Shown one piece after another: positions 1 to 12,087 of a DNA stretch of 64,000 bases (positions are counted from its first letter, which is position 1; the number at the start of each line of letters is the position of its first letter). Source of the DNA: Labia minor. Lineage: Eukaryota > Arthropoda > Insecta > Dermaptera > Spongiphoridae. The notes beneath the pieces are model-generated. The model was not told where the DNA came from, did not search any database, and worked only from the letters and a program-made list of their open reading frames with translations. The stretch covers positions 49,448,296-49,512,295 of the forward strand of contig OY720346.1 in the NCBI GenBank assembly GCA_963082975.1, read 5' to 3'. Made by a program: the position numbers and the translations under genes.

Positions 1-1520
1 TGTTTCCTCTTTGTTTTGGCTGAGTTTCCTCTGTGTTTTGGCTCAGTTTACTCTGTGTTTTGGCTCAGTTTTGTTTGGGTTTTGTTTGTGTTTCCTCTGT
101 GTTTTGGCTGTGTTTTGTTTGTGTTTCCTCTGTGTTTTGGCTGTGTTTTGTCTGAGTTGCCTCTGTCTTTTGGCTGTGTTTTATCTGAGTTTCCTCTGTG
201 TTTTGGCTGAGTTTTGGCTGAGTTTTGTTTGTGTTTCCTCTGTGTTTTGGCTGTGTTTTGTCTGAGTTTCCTGTGTTTTGGCTGTGTTTTATCTGAGTTT
301 CCTCTGTGTTTTGGCTGAGTTTTGTTTGTTTCCTCTGTGTTTTGGCTGTGTTTTGTCTGAGTTTTGTTTGTGTTTTGGCTGTGTTTTGTTTGTGTTTCCT
401 CTGTGTTTTGTCTGAGTTTTCTCTGTGTTTCCTCTGTGTTTTGTCTGAGTTTCCTCTGTGTTTCCTCTGTGTTTTGGCTGTGTTTTGTTTGTGTTTTGTT
501 TGTGTTTTGTCTGAGTTTCCTCTGTGTTTTGTTTGTGTTTCCTCTGTGTTTCCTCTGTGTTTTGGCTGAATTTTGTTTGTGTTTCCTCTAAGTTTTGGCC
601 GTGTTTCGGCTGAGTTTCCTCTGTGTTTTGGCTGTGTTTTGTCTGAGTTTACTCTGTGTTACCTCTGTGTTTTGGCTGAGTTTCCTCTGTGTTTTGACTC
701 AGTTTACTCTGTGTTTTGGCTCAGTTTTGTTTGGGTTTTGTTTGTGTTTCCTCTGTGTTTTGGCTGAGTTTCCTCTGTGTTTTGGCTGAGTTTACTCTGT
801 GTTTTGGCTGTGTTTTGTCTGAGTTTCCTCTGTGTTTCCTTTGTGTTTTGTCTGAGTTTCCTCTGTGTTTTGTCTGAGTTTCCTCTGTGTTTTGTTTGTG
901 GTTTTTTGTGATTCCTCTGTGTTTTGGCTGTGTTTTGTTTGTGTTTCATCTGTGTTTTTTCTGAGTTTTGTTTGTGTTTTCTCTGTGTTTTGGCTGAGTT
1001 TCCTCTGTGTTTTGGCTGAGTTTTGTTTGTGTTTCCTCTGTGTTTTTTCTGAGTTTTGTCTGAGTTTACTCTGTGTTTTGGCTGAGTTTCCTCTGTGTTT
1101 TGGATGATTTTACTCTGTGTTTTGGCTGTGTTTTGTCTGAGTTTCCTCTGTGTTTCCTCTGTGTTTTGTCTGAGTTTCCTGTGTGTTTCCTCTGTGTTTC
1201 CTCTGTGTTTGGCTGAGTTTTGTTTGTGTTTTTTCTGTGTTTTGGCTAAGTTTCCTCTGTGTTTTGGCTGTGTTTTATCTGAGTTTCCTCTATGTTTTGG
1301 CTGAGTTTTGTTTGTGTTTCCTCTGTGTTTTGGCTGTGTTTTGTCTGAGTTTCCTGTGTTTTGGCTGTGTTTTATCTGAGTTTCCTCTGTGTTTTGGCTG
1401 AGTTTTGTTTGTGTTTCCTCTGTGTTTTGGCTGTGTTTTGTCTGAGTTTCCTGTGTTTTGGCTGTGTTTTGTCTGAGTTTCCTCTGTGTTTCCTCTGTCT
1501 TTTGTCTGAGTTTCCTCTGT
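1..1520. repeat. Higher-order satellite copy A
   Basis: First of three long near-identical blocks in the satellite. Positions 1 to about 1431 recur at 2048 to about 3478 (shift 2047), and 1 to about 1520 recur at 5506 to about 7025 (shift 5505). The left end is cut by the window. Copies A and B share a GACTCAG variant (A at 697 and 2744) where copy C has GGCTCAG (6202), so A and B look like the most recent pair. Confidence 0.85.
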
Positions 1521-2047
1521 GTTTCCTCTGTGTTTTTTCTGAGTTTTGTTTGTGTTTTCTCTGTGTTTTGTCTGAGTTTACTCTGCGTTTTGGCTGAGTT
1601 TTGTTTATGTTTTGTTTATGTTTCTTCTGTGTTTTGGCTGTGTTTTGTCTGAGTTTCCTCTGTGTTTCCTCTGTGTTTTAGCTGAGTTTCCTCTGTGTTT
1701 TGTTTGTGTTTCCTCTGTGTTTTGTCTGAGTTTACTCTGTGTTTTGGCTGAGATTTGTTTATGTTTAGTTTATGTTTCTACTGTGTTTTGTCTGTGTTTT
1801 GTCTGAGTTTCCTCTGTGTTTTGGCTGTGTTTTGGCTGAGTTTCCTCTGTGTTTTGTTTGTGTTTCCTCTGTGTTTCTTCTGTGTTTTGTCTGTGTTTTG
1901 TCTGAGTTTCCTCTGTGTTTTGGCTGTGTTTTGGCTGAGTTTCCTCTGTGTTTCCTCTTTGTTTTGGCTGAGTTTCCTCTGTGTTTTGGCCGTGTTTTGG
2001 CTGAGTTTCCTCTGTGTTTTGGCTGTGTTTTGTCTGAGTTTCCTCTG

Positions 2048-3478
2048 TGTTTCCTCTTTGTTTTGGCTGAGTTTCCTCTGTGTTTTGGCTCAGTTTACTC
2101 TGTGTTTTGGCTCAGTTTTGTTTGGGTTTTGTTTGTGTTTCCTCTGTGTTTTGGCTGTGTTTTGTTTGTGTTTCCTCTGTGTTTTGGCTGTGTTTTGTCT
2201 GAGTTGCCTCTGTCTTTTGGCTGTGTTTTATCTGAGTTTCCTCTGTGTTTTGGCTGAGTTTTGGCTGAGTTTTGTTTGTGTTTCCTCTGTGTTTTGGCTG
2301 TGTTTTGTCTGAGTTTCCTGTGTTTTGGCTGTGTTTTATCTGAGTTTCCTCTGTGTTTTGGCTGAGTTTTGTTTGTTTCCTCTGTGTTTTGGCTGTGTTT
2401 TGTCTGAGTTTTGTTTGTGTTTTGGCTGTGTTTTGTTTGTGTTTCCTCTGTGTTTTGTCTGAGTTTTCTCTGTGTTTCCTCTGTGTTTTGTCTGAGTTTC
2501 CTCTGTGTTTCCTCTGTGTTTTGGCTGTGTTTTGTTTGTGTTTTGTTTGTGTTTTGTCTGAGTTTCCTCTGTGTTTTGTTTGTGTTTCCTCTGTGTTTCC
2601 TCTGTGTTTTGGCTGAATTTTGTTTGTGTTTCCTCTAAGTTTTGGCCGTGTTTCGGCTGAGTTTCCTCTGTGTTTTGGCTGTGTTTTGTCTGAGTTTACT
2701 CTGTGTTACCTCTGTGTTTTGGCTGAGTTTCCTCTGTGTTTTGACTCAGTTTACTCTGTGTTTTGGCTCAGTTTTGTTTGGGTTTTGTTTGTGTTTCCTC
2801 TGTGTTTTGGCTGAGTTTCCTCTGTGTTTTGGCTGAGTTTACTCTGTGTTTTGGCTGTGTTTTGTCTGAGTTTCCTCTGTGTTTCCTTTGTGTTTTGTCT
2901 GAGTTTCCTCTGTGTTTTGTCTGAGTTTCCTCTGTGTTTTGTTTGTGGTTTTTTGTGATTCCTCTGTGTTTTGGCTGTGTTTTGTTTGTGTTTCATCTGT
3001 GTTTTTTCTGAGTTTTGTTTGTGTTTTCTCTGTGTTTTGGCTGAGTTTCCTCTGTGTTTTGGCTGAGTTTTGTTTGTGTTTCCTCTGTGTTTTTTCTGAG
3101 TTTTGTCTGAGTTTACTCTGTGTTTTGGCTGAGTTTCCTCTGTGTTTTGGATGATTTTACTCTGTGTTTTGGCTGTGTTTTGTCTGAGTTTCCTCTGTGT
3201 TTCCTCTGTGTTTTGTCTGAGTTTCCTGTGTGTTTCCTCTGTGTTTCCTCTGTGTTTGGCTGAGTTTTGTTTGTGTTTTTTCTGTGTTTTGGCTAAGTTT
3301 CCTCTGTGTTTTGGCTGTGTTTTATCTGAGTTTCCTCTATGTTTTGGCTGAGTTTTGTTTGTGTTTCCTCTGTGTTTTGGCTGTGTTTTGTCTGAGTTTC
3401 CTGTGTTTTGGCTGTGTTTTATCTGAGTTTCCTCTGTGTTTTGGCTGAGTTTTGTTTGTGTTTCCTCTGTGTTTTGGC
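2048..3478. repeat. Higher-order satellite copy B (shift 2047 from A)
   Basis: Matches copy A base for base wherever I compared it, up to about 3478. There A goes on with CTGTGTTTTG while B switches to CTGAGTTTCC. The segment before it (about 1590-2047) also recurs at about 5048-5505 (shift 3458), so the B and C blocks share a longer common unit than A shows inside the window. Confidence 0.85.
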
Positions 3479-5047
3479 TGAGTTTCCTCTGTGTTTCCTC
3501 TGTGTTTTGTTTGTGTTTCCTCTGTGTTTCCTCTGTGTTTTGTTTGTGTTTCCTCTGTGTTTCCTCTGTGTTTTGGCTGAGTTTTGTTTGTGTTTCCTCT
3601 AAGTTTTGGCCGTGTTTCGGCTGAGTTTCCTCTGTGTTTTGGCTGTGTTTTGTCTGAGTTTACTCTGTGTTTTGGCTGTGTTTTGGCTGAGTTTTCTCTG
3701 TGTTTTGTTTGTGTTTCCTCTGTGTTTTGGCTGTGTTTTGTCTGAGTTTTGTTTGTGTTTCCTCTGTGTTTTGTCTGAGTTTCCTCTGTGTTTCCTCTGT
3801 GTTTTGTTTCTGTTTCCTCTGTGTTTCCTCTGTGTTTTGGCTGTGTTTTGTCTGAGTTTCCTCTGTGTTACCACTGTGTTTTGGCTCAGTTTCCTCTGTG
3901 TTTTGGCTGAGTTTCCTCTGTGTTTTGGCTGAGTTTTGTTTGTGTTTCCTCTGTGTTTTGGCCGTGTTTTGGCTGAGTTTCCTCTGTGTTTTGGCTGTGT
4001 TTTGGCTGAGTTTTCTCTGTGTTTTGTTTGTGTTTCCTCAGTGTTTTGGCTGAGTTTTGTTTGTGTTTCCTCTAAGTTTTGGCCGTGTTTCGGCTGAGTT
4101 TCCTCTGTGTTTTGGCTGTGTTTTGTCTGAGTTTCCTCTGTGTTACCTCTGTGTTTTGGCTGAGTTTCCTCTGTGTTACCTCTGTGTTTTGGCTCAGTTT
4201 CCTCTGTGTTTTGGCTGAGTTTTGTTTGTGTTTCCTCTAAGTTTTGGCCGTGTTTCGACTGAGTTTCCTCTGTGTTTTGGCTGTGTTTTGTCTGAGTTTA
4301 CTCTGTGTTTTGGCTGTGTTTTGTCTGAGTTTCCTCTGTGTTACCTCTGTGTTTTGGCTGAGTTTCCTTTGTGTTTTGGCTCAGTTTACTCTGTGTTTTG
4401 GCTCAGTTTTGTTTAGGTTTTGTTTGTGTTTCCTCTGTGTTTTGGCTGAGTTTCCTCTGTGTTTTGGCTGAGTTTTGTTTGTGTTTCCTCTGTGTTTTGG
4501 CCGTGTTTTGGCTGAGTTTCCTCTGTGTTTTGGCTGTGTTTTGGCTGAGTTTCCTCTGTGTTTTGTTTGTGTTTCCTCTGTGTTTTGTCTGAGTTTCCTC
4601 TGTGTTTCCTCTGTGTTTTGTTTGTGTTTCCTCTGTGATTCCTCTGTGTTTTGTTTGTGTTTCCTCTGTGTTTCCTCTGTGTTTTGGCTGAGTTTTGTTT
4701 GTGTTTCCTCTAAGATTTGGCCGTGTTTCGGCTGAGTTTCCTCTGTGTTTTGGCTGTGTTTTGTCTGAGTTTCCTCTGTGTTACCACTGTGTTTTGGCTC
4801 AGTTTCCTCTGTGTTTTGGCTCAGTTTCCTCTGTGTTTTGGCTGAGTTTTGTTTGTGTGGTCCTCTGTGTTTTGGCCGTGTTTTGGCTGAGTTTCCTCTG
4901 TGTTTTGGCTGTGTTTTGTCTGTGTTTCCTCTGTGTTTCCTCTGTGTTTTGGCTGTGTTTTGTTTGTGTTTCCTCTGTGTTTTGTCTGAGTTTTCTCTGT
5001 GTTTCCTCTGTGTTTTGTCTGAGTTTCCTCTGTGTTTCCTCTGCGTT

Positions 5048-7025
5048 TTGGCTGAGTTTTGTTTATGTTTTGTTTATGTTTCTTCTGTGTTTTGGCTGTG
5101 TTTTGTCTGAGTTTCCTCTGTGTTTCCTCTGTGTTTTAGCTGAGTTTCCTCTGTGTTTTGTTTGTGTTTCCTCTGTGTTTTGTCTGAGTTTACTCTGTGT
5201 TTTGGCTGAGATTTGTTTATGTTTAGTTTATGTTTCTACTGTGTTTTGTCTGTGTTTTGTCTGAGTTTCCTCTGTGTTTTGGCTGTGTTTTGGCTGAGTT
5301 TCCTCTGTGTTTTGTTTGTGTTTCCTCTGTGTTTCTTCTGTGTTTTGTCTGTGTTTTGTCTGAGTTTCCTCTGTGTTTTGGCTGTGTTTTGGCTGAGTTT
5401 CCTCTGTGTTTCCTCTTTGTTTTGGCTGAGTTTCCTCTGTGTTTTGGCCGTGTTTTGGCTGAGTTTCCTCTGTGTTTTGGCTGTGTTTTGTCTGAGTTTC
5501 CTCTGTGTTTCCTCTTTGTTTTGGCTGAGTTTCCTCTGTGTTTTGGCTCAGTTTACTCTGTGTTTTGGCTCAGTTTTGTTTGGGTTTTGTTTGTGTTTCC
5601 TCTGTGTTTTGGCTGTGTTTTGTTTGTGTTTCCTCTGTGTTTTGGCTGTGTTTTGTCTGAGTTGCCTCTGTCTTTTGGCTGTGTTTTATCTGAGTTTCCT
5701 CTGTGTTTTGGCTGAGTTTTGGCTGAGTTTTGTTTGTGTTTCCTCTGTGTTTTGGCTGTGTTTTGTCTGAGGTTCCTGTGTTTTGGCTGTGTTTTATCTG
5801 AGTTTCCTCTGTGTTTTGGCTGAGTTTTGTTTGTTTCCTCTGTGTTTTGGCTGTGTTTTGTCTGAGTTTTGTTTGTGTTTTGGCTGTGTTTTGTTTGTGT
5901 TTCCTCTGTGTTTTGTCTGAGTTTTCTCTGTGTTTCCTCTGTGTTTTGTCTGAGTTTCCTCTGTGTTTCCTCTGTGTTTTGGCTGTGTTTTGTTTGTGTT
6001 TTGTTTGTGTTTTGTCTGAGTTTCCTCTGTGTTTTGTTTGTGTTTCCTCTGTGTTTCCTCTGTGTTTTGGCTGAATTTTGTTTGTGTTTCCTCTAAGTTT
6101 TGGCCGTGTTTCGGCTGAGTTTCCTCTGTGTTTTGGCTGTGTTTTGTCTGAGTTTACTCTGTGTTACCTCTGTGTTTTGGCTGAGTTTCCTCTGTGTTTT
6201 GGCTCAGTTTACTCTGTGTTTTGGCTCAGTTTTGTTTGGGTTTTGTTTGTGTTTCCTCTGTGTTTTGGCTGAGTTTCCTCTGTGTTTTGGCTGAGTTTAC
6301 TCTGTGTTTTGGCTGTGTTTTGTCTGAGTTTCCTCTGTGTTTCCTTTGTGGTTTGTCTGAGTTTCCTCTGTGTTTTGTCTGAGTTTCCTCTGTGTTTTGT
6401 TTGTGGTTTTTTGTGATTCCTCTGTGTTTTGGCTGTGTTTTGTTTGTGTTTCATCTGTGTTTTTTCTGAGTTTTGTTTGTGTTTTCTCTGTGTTTTGGCT
6501 GAGTTTCCTCTGTGTTTTGGCTGAGTTTTGTTTGTGTTTCCTCTGTGTTTTTTCTGAGTTTTGTCTGAGTTTACTCTGTGTTTTGGCTGAGTTTCCTCTG
6601 TGTTTTGGATGATTTTACTCTGTGTTTTGGCTGTGTTTTGTCTGAGTTTCCTCTGTGTTTCCTCTGTGTTTTGTCTGAGTTTCCTGTGTGTTTCCTCTGT
6701 GTTTCCTCTGTGTTTGGCTGAGTTTTGTTTGTGTTTTTTCTGTGTTTTGGCTAAGTTTCCTCTGTGTTTTGGCTGTGTTTTATCTGAGTTTCCTCTATGT
6801 TTTGGCTGAGTTTTGTTTGTGTTTCCTCTGTGTTTTGGCTGTGTTTTGTCTGAGTTTCCTGTGTTTTGGCTGTGTTTTATCTGAGTTTCCTCTGTGTTTT
6901 GGCTGAGTTTTGTTTGTGTTTCCTCTGTGTTTTGGCTGTGTTTTGTCTGAGTTTCCTGTGTTTTGGCTGTGTTTTGTCTGAGTTTCCTCTGTGTTTCCTC
7001 TGTCTTTTGTCTGAGTTTCCTCTGT
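5048..7025. repeat. Higher-order satellite copy C
   Basis: Corresponds to about 1590-3478 with a shift of 3458, and to copy A with a shift of 5505. It differs by single bases, for example GAGGTTCC near 5772 where A and B have GAGTTTCC, and GTGGTTTG near 6350 where A has GTGTTTTG. A further shorter copy (about 7010-7454) matches 5770 and upstream with a shift of 1684 and lacks one 66-bp stretch. Confidence 0.8.
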
Positions 7026-10000
7026 GTTTTGGCTGTGTTTTGGCTGAGTTTCCTCTGTGTTTTGTTTGTGTTTCCTCTGTGTTTCTTCTGTGTTTTGTCT
7101 GTGTTTTGTCTGAGTTTCCTCTGTGTTTTGGCTGTGTTTTGGCTGAGTTTCCTCTGTGTTTCCTCTTTGTTTTGGCTGAGTTTCCTCTGTGTTTTGGCCG
7201 TGTTTTGGCTGAGTTTCCTCTGTGTTTTGGCTCAGTTTACTCTGTGTTTTGGCTCAGTTTTGTTTGGGTTTTGTTTGTGTTTCCTCTGTGTTTTGGCTGT
7301 GTTTTGTTTGTGTTTCCTCTGTGTTTTGGCTGTGTTTTGTCTGAGTTGCCTCTGTCTTTTGGCTGTGTTTTATCTGAGTTTCCTCTGTGTTTTGGCTGAG
7401 TTTTGGCTGAGTTTTGTTTGTGTTTCCTCTGTGTTTTGGCTGTGTTTTGTCTGAGTTTCCTGTGTTTTGGCTGTGTTTTATCTGAGTTTCCTCTGTGTTT
7501 TGGCTGAGTTTTGTTTGTTTCCTCTGTGTTTTGGCTGTGTTTTGTCTGAGTTTTGTTTGTGTTTTGGCTGTGTTTTGTTTGTGTTTCCTCTGTGTTTCCT
7601 CTGTGTTTTGGCTGAATTTTGTTTGTGTTTCCTCTAAGTTTTGGCCGTGTTTCGGCTGAGTTTCCTCTGTGTTTTGGCTGTGTTTTGTCTGAGTTTACTC
7701 TGTGTTACCTCTGTGTTTTGGCTGAGTTTCCTCTGTGTTTTGGCTCAGTTTACTCTGTGTTTTGGCTCAGTTTTGTTTGGGTTTTGTTTGTGTTTCCTCT
7801 GTGTTTTGGCTGAGTTTCCTCTGTGTTTTGGCTGAGTTTTGTTTGTGTTTCCTCTGTGTTTTGGCCGTGTTTTGGCTGAGTTTCCTCTGTGTTTTTGCTG
7901 TGTTTTGGCTGAGTTTCCTCTGTGTTTTGTTTGTGTTTCCTCTGTGTTTTGTCTGAGTTTCCTCTGTGTTTCCTCTGTGTTTTGTTTGTGTTTCCTCTGT
8001 GTTTCCTCTGTGTTTTGTTTGTGTTTCCTCTGTGTTTCCTCTGTGTTTTGGCTGAGTTTTGTTTGTGTTTCCTCTAAGTTTTGGCCGTGTTTCGGCTGAG
8101 TTTCCTCTGTGTTTTGGCTGTGTTTTGTCTGAGTTTACTCTGTGTTTTGGCTGTGTTTTGTCTGAGTTTCCTCTGTGTTTTGGCTGAGTTTCCTCTGTGT
8201 TTTGGCTGAGTTTTGTTTGTGTTTTGTTTGTGTTTCCTCTGTTTTTCCTCTGTGATTTGTTTGTGTTTCCTCTGTTTTTCCTCTGTGTTTTGGCTGAGTT
8301 TTGTTTGTGTTTCCTCTAAGTTTTGGCCGTGTTTCGGCTGAGTTTCCTCTGTGTTTTGGCTGTGTTTTGTCTGAGTTTACTCTGTGTTACCTCTGTGTTT
8401 TGGCTGAGTTTCCTCTGTGTTTTGGCTCAGTTTACTCTGTGTTTTGGCTCCGTTTTGTTTGGGTTTTGTTTGTGTTTCCTCTGTGTTTTGGCTGAGTTTC
8501 CTCTGTGTTTTGGCTGAGTTTTGTTTGTGTTTCCTCTGTGTTTTGGCCGTGTTTTGGCTGAGTTTCCTCTGTGTTTTGGCTGTGTTTTGGCTGAGTTTTC
8601 TCTGTGTTTTGTTTGTGTTTCCTCTGTGTTTTGGCTGAGTTTTGTTTGTGTTTCCTCTGTGTTTTGTCTGAGTTTCCTCTGTGTTTCCTCTGTGTTTCCT
8701 CTGTGTTTTGTTTCTGTTTCCTCTGTGTTTCCTCAGTGTTTTGGCTGAGTTTTGTTTGTGTTTCCTCTAAGTTTTGGCCGTGTTTCGGCTGAGTTTCCTC
8801 TGTGTTTTGGCTGTGTTTTGTCTGAGTTTCCTCTGTGTTACCTCTGTGTTTTGGCTGAGTTTCCTCTGTGTTTTGGCTCAGTTTACTCTGTGTTTTGGCT
8901 CAGTTTTGTTTCGGTTTTGTTTGTGTTTCCTCTGTGTTTTGGCTGAGTTTTGTTTGTGTTTCCTCTGTGTTTTGGCCGTGTTTTGGCTGAGTTTCCTCTG
9001 TGTTTTGGCTGTGTTTTGGCTGAGTTTACTCTGTGTTACCTCTGTGTTTTGTTTGTGTTTCCTCTGTGTTTCCTCTGTGTTTTGGCTGAGTTTTGTTTGT
9101 GTTTCCTCTAAGTTTTGGCCGTGTTTCGGCTGAGTTTCCTCTGTGTTTTGGCTGTGTTTTGTCTGAGTTTACTCTGTGTTTTGGCTGTGTTTTGTCTGAG
9201 TTTCCTCTGTGTTACCTCTGTGTTTTGGCTGAGTTTCCTCTGTGTTTTGGCTGAGTTTTGTTTGTGTTTCCTCTAAGTTTTGGCCGTGTTTCGGCTGAGT
9301 TTCCTCTGTGTTTTGGCTGTGTTTTGTCTGAGTTTACTCTGTGTTACCTCTGTGTTTTGTTTGTGTTTCCTCTGTGTTTTGGCTGAGTTTCCTCTGTGTT
9401 TTGGCTGTGTTTTGGCTGAGTTTCCTCTGTGTTTTGTTTGTGTTTCCTCTGTGTTTTGGCTCAGTTTACTCTGTGTTTTGGCTCAGTTTTGTTTGGGTTT
9501 TGTTTGTGTTTCCTCTGTGTTTTGGCTGAGTTTCCTCTGTGTTTTGGCTGAGTTTTGTTTGTGTTTCCTCTGTGTTTTGGCCGTGTTTTGGCTGAGTTTC
9601 CTCTGTGTTTTGGCTGTGTTTTGGCTGAGTTTTCTCTGTGTTTTGTTTGTGTTTCCTCTGTGTTTTGGCTGTGTTTTGTCTGAGTTTTGTTTGTGTTTCC
9701 TCTGTGTTTTGTCTGAGTTTCCTCTGTGTTTCCTCTGTGTTTTGTTTCTGTTTCCTCTGTGTTTCCTCAGTGTTTTGGCTGAGTTTTGTTTGTGTTTCCT
9801 CTAAGTTTTGGCCGTGTTTCGGCTGAGTTTCCTCTGTGTTTTGGCTGTGTTTTGTCTGAGTTTCCTCTGTGTTACCTCTGTGTTTTGGCTGAGTTTCCTC
9901 TGTGTTTTGGCTCAGTTTACTCTGTATTTTGGCTCAGTTTTGTTTCGGTTTTGTTTGTGTTTCCTCTGTGTTTTGGCTGAGTTTCCTCTGTGTTTTGGCT

Positions 10001-12087
10001 GAGTTTTGTTTGTGTTTCCTCTAAGTTTTGGCCGTGTTTCGGCTGAGTTTCCTCTGTGTTTTGGCTGTGTTTTGTCTGAGTTTACTCTGTGTTTTGGCTG
10101 TGTTTTGTCTGAGTTTCCTCTGTGTTACCTCTGTGTTTTGGCTGAGTTTCCTCTGTGTTTTGGCTCAGTTTACTCTGTATTTTGGCTCAGTTTTGTTTCG
10201 GTTTTGTTTGTGTTTCCTCTGTGTTTTGGCTGAGTTTCCTCTGTGTTTTGGCTGAGTTTTGTTTGTGTTTCCTCTAAGTTTTGGCTGTGTTTCGGCTGAG
10301 TTTCCTCTGTGTTTTGGCTGTGTTTTGTCTGAGTTTACTCTGTGTTACCTCTGTGTTTTGTTTGTGTTTCCTCTGTGTTTTGGCTGAGTTTCCTCTGTGT
10401 TTTGGCTGAGTTTTGTTTGAGTTTCCTCTGTGTTTTGGCCGTGTTTTGGCTGAGTTTCCTCTGTGTTTTGGCTGTGTTTTGGCTGAGTTTCCTCTGTGTT
10501 TTGTTTGTGTTTCCTCTGTGTTTTGTCTGAGTTTCCTCTGTGTTTCCTCTGTGTTTTGTTTGTGTTTCCTCTGTGTTTCCTCTGTGTTTTGTTTGTGTTT
10601 CCTCTGTGTTTCCTCTGTGTTTTGGCTGAGTTTTGTTTGTGTTTCCTCTAAGTTTTGGCCGTGTTTCGGCTGAGTTTCCTCTGTGTTTTGGCTGTGTTTT
10701 GTCTGAGTTTCCTCTGTGTTACCTCTGTGTTTTGGCTGAGTTTCCTCTGTGTTTTGGCTGAGTTTCCTCTGTGTTTTGGCTGAGTTTTGGCTGAGTTTTG
10801 TTTGTGTTTCCTCTGTGTTTTGGCCGTGTTTTGGCTGAGTTTCCTCTGTGTTTTGGCTGTGTTTTGGCTGAGTTTCCTCTGTGTTTTGTTTGTGTTTCCT
10901 CTGTGTTTTGTCTGAGTTTCCTCTGTGTTTCCTCTGTGTTTTGTTTGTGTTTCCTCTGTGTTTCCTCTGTGTTTTGTTTGTGTTTCCTCTGTGTTTCCTC
11001 TGTGTTTTGGCTGAGTTTTGTTTGTGTTTCCTCTGTGTTTTGGCCGTGTTTTGGCTGAGTTTCCTCTGTGTTTTGGCTGTGTTTTGGCTGAGTTTTCTCT
11101 GTGTTTTGTTTGTGTTTCCTCTGTGTTTTGGCTGTGTTTTGTCTGAGTTTTGTTTGTGTTTCCTCTGTGTTTTGTCTGAGTTTCCTCTGTGTTTCCTCTG
11201 TGTTTTGTTTCTGTTTCCTCTGTGTTTCCTCAGTGTTTTGGCTGAGTTTTGTTTGTGTTTCCTCTAAGTTTTGGCCGTGTTTCGGCTGAGTTTCCTCTGT
11301 GTTTTGGCTGTGTTTTGTCTGAGTTTACTCTGTGTTACCTCTGTGTTTTGGCTGAGTTTCCTGTGTGTTTTGGCTCAGTTTACTCTGTGTTTTGGCTCAG
11401 TTTTGTTTGGGTTTTGTTTGTGTTTCCTCTGTGTTTTGGCTGAGTTTCCTCTGTGTTTTGGCTGAGTTTTGTTTGTGTTTCCTCTGTGTTTTGGCTGAGT
11501 TTCCTCTGTGTTTTGGCTGTGTTTTATCTGAGTTTCCTCTGTGTTTGGCTGAGTTTTGTTTGTGTTTTTTCTGAGTTTTGGCTGTGTTTTGGCCGTGTTT
11601 TTGCTGAGTTTCCTCTGTGTTTTGGCTGTGTTTTGTCTGAGTTTCCTCTGTGTTATGGCTGAGTTTCCTCTGTGTTATGGCTGAGTTTACTCTGTGTTTT
11701 GGCTGAGTTTTGTTTGTGTTTTCTCTGTGTTTTGGCTGAGTTTACTCTGTGTTTTGGCTGAGTTTACTCTGTGTTTTGGCTGAGTTTACTCTGTGTTTTG
11801 GCTGAGTTTTGTTTGTGTTTCCTCTGTGTTTTGGCTGAGTTACCTCTGTGTTTTGGCTGAGTTTTGTTTGTGTTTCCTCTGTGTTTTGGCTGTGTTTTGT
11901 TTGTGTTTCCTCTGTGTTTTGTCTGAGTTTCCTCAGAAAAAAAATTAATTCTGGTACTTTCAGCAATTCAATTTTCGATGTTGAGATTTTGATGTTTTTG
12001 ATGTTATAAATAATATTTATTAAATTATAATTTAATTAATTTAATTTAATTTAAATTAATAAATATTATTTAATCAAATTCAAATTT

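Larger units (their letters stand above)
1..11934. repeat. 11-bp-unit satellite array with higher-order structure
   Basis: About 1,085 head-to-tail units of 11 bp fill this block. The commonest are TGTGTTTTGGC, TGAGTTTCCTC, TGTGTTTCCTC, TGTGTTTTGTC, TGAGTTTTGTT and TGAGTTTACTC, with occasional 9- or 10-bp units that shift the phase. The plus strand is almost pure T, G and C; A occurs mainly in the TGAG and TTTACTC variants, so the strands are very asymmetric. Variant order is not random: long stretches recur as higher-order copies. A rarer block around CTCTAAGTTTTGGCCG recurs, for example near 590, 2637, 6095, 7636, 8769, 9803 and 11266. Because 11 is not a multiple of 3, frames repeat every 33 bp and give spurious 11-residue repeats (such as VFCLSFLCVLA). 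The array is cut off by the left window edge and ends sharply at CCTC before AGAAAA. Function unknown. Confidence 0.97.

Noticed and set aside
1755-2312. Open plus frames up to 189 residues in the satellite (also 4695-5264, 5213-5770, 6866-7399)
   Set aside because: They are 11-residue repeats forced by the 11-bp unit read over 33 bp, occur in several frames at once, and have no start context, domain or codon signal. Not genes.
1-11934. CRISPR-like or telomeric array
   Set aside because: There are no unique spacers between repeats, so not CRISPR. The unit is not TTAGG or TTAGGG and does not end at a chromosome tip within the window.
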